Assembly: GCA_947651395.1 (NCBI GenBank)
Contig: CANSYW010000009.1
Coordinates: forward strand, 1 to 64,000
Source of the DNA: an uncultured Pseudoflavonifractor sp.
Lineage (GTDB): Bacteria; Bacillota; Clostridia; Oscillospirales; Oscillospiraceae
DNA length: 64,000 nucleotides
Direction: 5' to 3'
The position numbers and the translations under genes are program-made. Positions 59,111-64,000 of the stretch are shown piece by piece. The stretch's first letter is position 1. Each line of letters opens with the position of its first letter. The notes beneath the pieces were generated by a model. The model saw only the letters and a program-made list of their open reading frames with translations. It ran no database searches and had not been told where the DNA came from.

Positions 59111-59962
59111 ATGAGAGATAAAAAGGACGCAGATCTACAGGCTTTGGTGGGACAGGCCACGGCGGGAGACAAAAAGGCCCTTGAGACCCTTCTTCTCAGC
59201 GTGCAGGACACCGTATTCAACCTGTCCCTGCGGATGCTGGGCACCTTTTCGGACGCGGAGGACGCCACCCAGGATATCCTGCTGAAGATCATGACCCATC
59301 TCTCCTCCTTCCGGGGGGAGAGCTCCTTTGAGACCTGGGTGTTCCGCATTGCCGTGAACCACCTGAAAAACTACAAAAAGCATATGTTCGCCCACCGTCC
59401 CCTGAGCTTTGAGTACTATGGGGAGGACATTGAAAACGGGCCGGTCCAGGACGCGCCGGAGCTGGGCCAGGAGGTGGACAGGGAGCTTTTGGCGGAGGAG
59501 CTGAAGCTGTCCTGTACCAACGTGATGCTCCAGTGCCTGGACGGGGAGAGCCGGTGTATTTTCATACTGGGCACCATGTTCCGCCTTGACAGCCGCGTGG
59601 CGGGAGATATCCTGGGGATGACCCCGGAGGCGTACCGCCAGCGGCTTTCCCGGACGCGCAGGAAAATGGCGGACTTTCTTGGGCGGTATTGCGGAGAATA
59701 CGGGAGCGGCAAGTGCAGATGCCGGGACCGCATCCATTACGCCGTACAGTGCCACCGGATCGATCCCCAGCGGCTGGAGCACACCGGGGCCGTGGAGATC
59801 CCCGCGGAGGCCCTGCTCCATGTAAAACGGGCCATGGAGGAGATCGACGATCTGGCCCAGGATTTTTCCTTCTGCAGGGCCTACCGCTGTCCTGAGGCCA
59901 CAAAGGGGTTCATTCAGGAGTTTTTGGCTTCTCCGGCCTTTTCCGTTGTCACAAATTCTTAA
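59111..59962 (+). CDS. ECF-type sigma factor with Cys-rich C-terminal extension
   Basis: A 283-residue sigma-70-family protein. Region 2 (about residues 20-85; SDAEDATQDILLKI and ETWVFRIAVNHLKNY) and region 4 (about 130-185; AGDILGMTPEAYRQRLSRTRR) are those of ECF factors. Unusually, about 90 residues follow, beginning YCGEYGSGKCRCRDRIHYAV with further cysteines (C-x7-C-x-C and three more), which may bind metal and sense a signal. No anti-sigma gene is adjacent; the next gene starts 15 bases later. Confidence 0.88.
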   Translation: MRDKKDADLQALVGQATAGDKKALETLLLSVQDTVFNLSLRMLGTFSDAEDATQDILLKIMTHLSSFRGESSFETWVFRIAVNHLKNYKKHMFAHRPLSFEYYGEDIENGPVQDAPELGQEVDRELLAEELKLSCTNVMLQCLDGESRCIFILGTMFRLDSRVAGDILGMTPEAYRQRLSRTRRKMADFLGRYCGEYGSGKCRCRDRIHYAVQCHRIDPQRLEHTGAVEIPAEALLHVKRAMEEIDDLAQDFSFCRAYRCPEATKGFIQEFLASPAFSVVTNS

Positions 59963-59977
59963 AGGGAGGTCTTACCC

Positions 59978-60661
59978 ATGGATACAGGACTCATTCTGGA
60001 TTTTCTGTCCGATCTGGAGAAGAACAACGACCGGGAGTGGTTTCACGCCAACAAGGAGCGCCGCGCAAAGGCCAACGCTGCATTTGAGGGATTGCTCCAG
60101 GCCCTGATGCTGGAGATCGGACAGTTTGACGGGAGCATTTTTGGCAGCTCTCCCAAAGAACTGACCTTCAAGCTGGTGAGGGACACCCGCTTCAGCCACG
60201 ATAAATCCCCCTATCTCCCCGCCTTCCGGGCCCACATCTCCTCCAGGGGGAAGCTGCCCATCCCCGTGGGGTACTATCTGATGATACGGCCCGGCGACCG
60301 CTCCTTTTTGGGGGGCGGCCTGTTCGGAGATATGTTCAAGGACGCCACGGCCATGGTGCGGGAGCATATCGCCCAGAACGGCGGGGAGTGGGAAAGGATC
60401 CTCCATGACCCGGAGTTTGAGCGGCATTTCACCCCCCAGGGCTCCGCTTTGAAAAAGGTTCCCGCCGGGTATGACAAGGAGCATCCCCAGGCGGAGTATC
60501 TGAAGATGAAAAGCTGGTATCTGGAATACCCGCTGAGGGATGAGGAGCTGGGGGATCCGGAGGCCTTTGTCCAAAGGGCGGCCCGGATCTTTCAGCTCAT
60601 GAAGCCCTTTAACGACTATCTCAACCGCGCCCTGGCGGGCTTTGAGATGCCCACAAGATAA
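59978..60661 (+). CDS. DUF2461 family protein
   Basis: A 227-residue cytoplasmic protein with the DUF2461 (TIGR02453) signatures: FLSDLEKNNDREWFHANKER (about residues 8-27), VRDTRFSHDKSPY (about 67-79) and YYLMIRPGDRSFLGGG (about 97). Function unknown; widespread in bacteria. Fifteen bases after the sigma-factor gene, so probably cotranscribed with it. Confidence 0.92.
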   Translation: MDTGLILDFLSDLEKNNDREWFHANKERRAKANAAFEGLLQALMLEIGQFDGSIFGSSPKELTFKLVRDTRFSHDKSPYLPAFRAHISSRGKLPIPVGYYLMIRPGDRSFLGGGLFGDMFKDATAMVREHIAQNGGEWERILHDPEFERHFTPQGSALKKVPAGYDKEHPQAEYLKMKSWYLEYPLRDEELGDPEAFVQRAARIFQLMKPFNDYLNRALAGFEMPTR

Positions 60662-60680
60662 CAGCGGCCGAACCGACACA

Positions 60681-60715
60681 GGGGAGGGGGAAATTTCCCC
60701 CTCCCCCACTTGTTT
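60681..60715 (+). terminator. Terminator of sigma/DUF2461 operon
   Basis: A perfect 26-base palindrome (GGGGAGGGGGAAA and its complement, 60681-60706) followed by CCACTTGTTTT; the T-tract overlaps the next promoter's -35 box. Confidence 0.8.
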
Positions 60716-60738
60716 TCCTTTCCGCCCCATGCTAAAAT
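60710..60738 (+). promoter_or_regulatory. Sigma-A promoter for the tandem surface proteins
   Basis: TTGTTT (60710-60715), 17-base spacer, TAAAAT (60733-60738), about 70 bases before 60807. Confidence 0.55.
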
Positions 60739-60806
60739 AAATGGTAATGGCACCTGCCTTTTAATGGCTCCACCGAGCCGGAATTTGAAGCAAAGGAGAC
60801 TATGAC

Positions 60807-62651
60807 ATGAAGAAGAAACGGTTCCTTTCCCTCGCTTTGGCTTTGGGCCTTGGTCTGGGTCTATTGCCCGCCGCCGCTCTGGCGGATGGTGCCCCGCTCT
60901 ACGAATGGAAGAGCCAAGTCCCGGAGGACCCCGACGCCATCACCTACGATATGGAGGTGGCCGATTTCGGCACAATGGAATACGGCTACAGGAAAGAGGA
61001 CTGCCCCACCCTCACCATCTCCTTTACCAACACCAGTGACCAGACCCTATGGTATATCCACGATTTCAGTTCCAAAGGCGGCGACCGCTTTAACGTCACT
61101 GTGCCCCGGGAGGGCTGGGACAGTATCCGCCAATATCTGGTGATCCCCATCAGCACCTACGCTCTGGAGCTGAAGCCCGGCTCCTCGGCCAGTGTGAATG
61201 TGACCCCGTACACCGGATACCGGGAGAGTACCAGTTTCCCTGCCGGGGTGTATGACGGAGAGCTGGACTTCTTCTTTGCCACTTCCGACGAGCCTGTGGG
61301 CAGAAACCGGTACGACGAACCCATCTTCGAGGGGGGCAACTACCCCCTGCCCTACCACTTTGAAATAGTCTATGACGGCTATATGGGCGGTGAGGAGGCA
61401 ATGGAGCTGGACCGGGAGAGCGTGGACTTCGGCCCAGTGGAGATGGAGGACACCGTTATCGAGACCGTCTCTGTCACCAACCGGGCCAAGGTGGCGATAG
61501 AGCTGCAGGCCAAACTGGCAAGCGAGGGGACCAATCATGGGGCCTTTGAGCGGAGCGTCCAACAGTGCCTTGAACTGAAGGAGAAGCAGTGGACTCTGGC
61601 CCCCGGTGAAACGGCTCAGGTCGAGATCGTCAAGGGCACCACAGGGAACAACAAGCTCCCGGGCCGGTATGATACCGAACTGGTGCTGACCTCCGAATAC
61701 CGGGTGGAGGGGGGAGGCAACCTCATGTCCTACCGGGACGAGAAGGTGGTGCCCATCACCCTCACCCCGGTGAAGGGGGGCAATCTGTCCATCCTGGTGC
61801 AGCTGGAGTCCCCCCAGGGCCCCTCGGGGTATCTCACCTCCGCCGACGGAGCCACGACATACTGGGGCAACGAGAACATCGACGTGCCCTACGGCGGGGA
61901 TCTGTCCCTGAACATTGTCCCCTTTGTCCCCGAGCATGGTTACGTTCTGGCGATACAGCAGTTTAGCAGCAGCTCCAGCTACCACTATGTGGGCCATGAC
62001 ACTACCCTTCTGGCCCAGGATGTGACGGACAGACAACATTACCGGGTGGTCATCGCCTCCTGCGCCGTGCCCCCCGCCGACTGGGCCCGGGACGCGGTGG
62101 GCAGAGCCTACTCCCTGGGCATCTTCTCCCCCGGCGGCGATATGCCGGGTCTTGGCAGCGGGGGCGACCACGGCGCCAACGGGAAGATACCCGACTCCTC
62201 CTACGCCGCCCCCATCACCCGGAAGGATTTCTGCAATCTGGCCATGGAGATTTATCTTAAGCTGCGGCCCGAGGAGTATCGCGAACTCCCGAACCCCCTG
62301 CCCACCTCCTTCACCGACACGGACGACATGAACGTCCGCCGGCTGGCCTATCTGAAGGTCATCACCGGCGTGGGGGACGAGAAATTTGACCCCGATGGTC
62401 AGCTGACAAGAGAACAGGCCGCCGCCATCCTCTCCCGGCTGGCGGGGGTGCTGGACATCGATCTGGACAAGGCTGCCCCCACCTTTGACGACAATGGCTC
62501 CATCTCCCCCTGGGCCAGCGAGGCCGTGGGGCAAATGCAGGCCGCCGGCATTATGGGCGGTTTGGGCAATAACCAGTTCGGCCCCCAGGGGCCCTATAGC
62601 TGGGAGCAGTCCATCGCCACCCTCATGCGGATCTACGATATGACGATGTAA
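60807..62651 (+). CDS. Secreted Ig-like (ASH-type)/SLH surface protein
   Basis: A 614-residue exported protein. After a signal peptide (about residues 1-27, ending AALA) are two beta-sandwich domains of the ASH/choice-of-anchor kind, each opening with an aromatic-Gly motif (VADFGTMEYGY about 52 and VDFGPVEMEDT about 207), a short third beta domain, then SLH-type repeats (about 430-614; DARGRAYSLG-like start and KFDPDGQLTREQAAAILSRL). The protein probably sits on the cell wall. GGAGACT-type SD is modest. It is 20 bases upstream of a paralogue. Confidence 0.82.
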   Translation: MKKKRFLSLALALGLGLGLLPAAALADGAPLYEWKSQVPEDPDAITYDMEVADFGTMEYGYRKEDCPTLTISFTNTSDQTLWYIHDFSSKGGDRFNVTVPREGWDSIRQYLVIPISTYALELKPGSSASVNVTPYTGYRESTSFPAGVYDGELDFFFATSDEPVGRNRYDEPIFEGGNYPLPYHFEIVYDGYMGGEEAMELDRESVDFGPVEMEDTVIETVSVTNRAKVAIELQAKLASEGTNHGAFERSVQQCLELKEKQWTLAPGETAQVEIVKGTTGNNKLPGRYDTELVLTSEYRVEGGGNLMSYRDEKVVPITLTPVKGGNLSILVQLESPQGPSGYLTSADGATTYWGNENIDVPYGGDLSLNIVPFVPEHGYVLAIQQFSSSSSYHYVGHDTTLLAQDVTDRQHYRVVIASCAVPPADWARDAVGRAYSLGIFSPGGDMPGLGSGGDHGANGKIPDSSYAAPITRKDFCNLAMEIYLKLRPEEYRELPNPLPTSFTDTDDMNVRRLAYLKVITGVGDEKFDPDGQLTREQAAAILSRLAGVLDIDLDKAAPTFDDNGSISPWASEAVGQMQAAGIMGGLGNNQFGPQGPYSWEQSIATLMRIYDMTM

Positions 62652-62671
62652 CAAGGGAAGGAGGACACGCC

Positions 62672-64000
62672 ATGAAAAAGCGTATTTTCTCCACCCTTCT
62701 GGCCCTGGCCCTCTGCCTGAGCCTGCTGCCCACCGCAGCTTTTGCGGCTGGGGAGAGTACCCCTGTGAATATCTCGGTAAGTCAGGCGGAATCCCAGCTG
62801 GGCCTCAGCTTTGGTTCCAGGCACATTGACCTGGGCACCATCTATCAAATGAAAATGCCCGGCGCGGACGCCCGCACCATCACCATCACCAACAACAGCT
62901 CTGTGGAGGTGGCGGCGGGCTTCCAGGGCGGCACCGGCGTGCTGTCCGGCAACGTGGCTTCAAAGATCCTCCTCATCGAGCCGGGAGAGAGCCGGGACTA
63001 CACCTTCAAAATCAACGGAGAGTCCCCCAAAAAGGGCAGCGACACCCTGGATCTGCTGGTCATTGTGGAGCCCAAGGAGGAGGGGCGCTGGGTCACCCCC
63101 GTCTATTACGAGAGCTGGACTTCGGGCGACCGCTATCTCATTGAGGAGGCCTATACCGTCAGCTATGACCTCCGCTCCCTGGCCGACGCGGAGGAGGGGG
63201 ACATCGACTGGACTATCAGCGCCAGCTCCATAGATTTCGGCGTCTCGGATGTTCCCTTTGAGGGCGCGAGCTTTCACAAAGCAGAGAAAGAGACCATCAC
63301 CATCACCAACCAGGGCAGCCTTCCCTTCCGGCTGGAGGCGGAGGTGGACACCTCCGCCTGCGAGAGGAAGGACAAGGACAGGATCTTTAAGACTACTGTC
63401 GGCTCTGACTACAGAGTGGTGAAGGCCGGCGAATCCACCGAGGTGATCGTATGGGCGGACTCCGGAAGCTGGAGTCCCGGCGTGGTGGAGGGTGTGCTGA
63501 AGTTCACCGCCTACTACCCGGACTCCAAAGAGCAGAACACCGTTACCGCCCACATCCCCCTGTCCATCAAATATCTCAATGACGGCGGCTATCGGATCAT
63601 GAACAGGAGCGACAACAGCTACGGTACGGTAAAAACCTCCGACGGCGTCGCCCGTGACCTCTACAGTGGCAACACCCGGTTTACGGCGAAGGAGGGCTCC
63701 AGCGTCACCTTCGTCATGACCCCCTACGACCCCACTGCTTACCACGTCTCCGACATCAAGCTCAACGGCGAGAGCGTGGGGATCGGCGACCTTGTCAATA
63801 ACACCTACACCATCTCCGACATCCGGGACAACTACGAGTTTGAGGCCGTCTTTGCCCCCGGAGCGGCCCCCAACGCCCAGCAGCCCCAGCCCACGGAGCA
63901 GCCCACCGGCGGCACGGCCTACGCCTCCACCCAGAATGTTCTGGTGGACGGCAGGGCGGTGGAGTTCCAGTGCTACGCCCTGAAGGACGAAAAGGGCAAC
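62672..64000 (+). CDS. Secreted Ig-like surface protein, 3' end outside the window
   Basis: The first 443 residues of an exported protein; no stop is reached. Signal peptide (about residues 1-27, ending AAFA), then two ASH-like domains with IDLGTIYQ (about 52) and IDFGVSDV (about 187) comparable to the preceding gene, a third beta domain with the bacterial-repeat motif DNYEFEAVFAPG, a Pro/Gln linker, and the start of a copper-amine-oxidase-N-like domain (STQNVLVDGRAVEFQCYAL). GGAAGGAGG precedes the ATG. It is a tandem relative of the upstream gene but may end in a different anchor module. Confidence 0.85.
   Translation, partial: MKKRIFSTLLALALCLSLLPTAAFAAGESTPVNISVSQAESQLGLSFGSRHIDLGTIYQMKMPGADARTITITNNSSVEVAAGFQGGTGVLSGNVASKILLIEPGESRDYTFKINGESPKKGSDTLDLLVIVEPKEEGRWVTPVYYESWTSGDRYLIEEAYTVSYDLRSLADAEEGDIDWTISASSIDFGVSDVPFEGASFHKAEKETITITNQGSLPFRLEAEVDTSACERKDKDRIFKTTVGSDYRVVKAGESTEVIVWADSGSWSPGVVEGVLKFTAYYPDSKEQNTVTAHIPLSIKYLNDGGYRIMNRSDNSYGTVKTSDGVARDLYSGNTRFTAKEGSSVTFVMTPYDPTAYHVSDIKLNGESVGIGDLVNNTYTISDIRDNYEFEAVFAPGAAPNAQQPQPTEQPTGGTAYASTQNVLVDGRAVEFQCYALKDEKGN

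Noticed and set aside
1-64000. CRISPR arrays, insertion sequences, prophage or integrase genes
   Set aside because: No regularly spaced direct repeats, transposase, integrase or phage structural motifs were seen on reading both strands.

Overview
The window is GC-rich, AT-poor only in its intergenic gaps, with strong Shine-Dalgarno sites, several GTG/TTG starts, S-layer-homology (SLH) surface proteins, split transketolase subunits, an oxygen-reducing FprA flavoprotein and amino-acid fermentation genes. Together these suggest an anaerobic, high-GC member of the Clostridia, most like the gut Oscillospiraceae (Flavonifractor/Lawsonibacter type). That placement is inference from gene content; there is no rRNA here. 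The first ~95 bases are long G and C homopolymers and look like a damaged contig end.

Layout. 0.1-4.5 kb: a sodium-coupled NSS transporter, a long tryptophanase-family lyase and a divergent YheO/DauR-type regulator, i.e. an aromatic amino-acid uptake and beta-elimination module. 4.6-8.8 kb: a probable operon of an anion permease, an FAD-dependent oxidoreductase, a tiny Cys-rich ORF and a LysR regulator. 9-12.6 kb: small DUF2752/DUF4234 membrane proteins and a glyA-HhH-rarA operon. 12.7-14.9 kb: nth, then a purine riboswitch of unusual loop structure that appears to act as a transcriptional ON switch for guanine deaminase. 14.9-20.9 kb (minus strand): tsaE-tsaB-upp-phosphohexomutase-split transketolase-HAD phosphatase. 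21-29.8 kb: a RodA/FtsW protein, an SLH protein behind a leader able to hide its ribosome-binding site, a conserved membrane protein, BrnQ, an unlisted 56-residue ferredoxin with a three-hairpin leader, and a ClpC-like unfoldase lacking the M-domain.

30.2-36.2 kb: an accessory-looking operon with a Crp/Fnr regulator, NAD(P)H-type flavoprotein, soluble molybdopterin oxidoreductase, four-cluster ferredoxin and NhaC-type antiporter. No membrane anchor or secretion signal is seen, so it probably couples a cytoplasmic redox reaction of unknown substrate to pyridine nucleotides. 36.4-45.4 kb: tRNA-Gly(CCC), a CofE-like ligase, an RlmI-like methyltransferase, Ogt, a 57-residue ORF, a UPF0303 protein, cardiolipin synthase, FprA, MtnA and an SLH protein. 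45.5-49.9 kb: a MoxR-DUF58-transglutaminase operon. 50-64 kb: a lipoprotein-sized membrane-anchored unknown, a 1017-residue phosphodiester glycosidase/SLH protein, HemW, a cysteine desulfidase plus transporter, an RluA-family pseudouridine synthase, an ECF sigma factor with a Cys-rich tail, a DUF2461 protein and two tandem secreted SLH/Ig-like proteins, the last cut by the window end.

The observations most worth a second look are the variant purine riboswitch at 13450-13562, the self-sequestering leader at 22289-22388, the molybdoenzyme operon at 30181-36220, the three-hairpin leader at 27266-27375, and the tryptophanase-like enzyme with an extra ~50-residue segment beside its active site. 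No CRISPR array, prophage or insertion sequence was seen.
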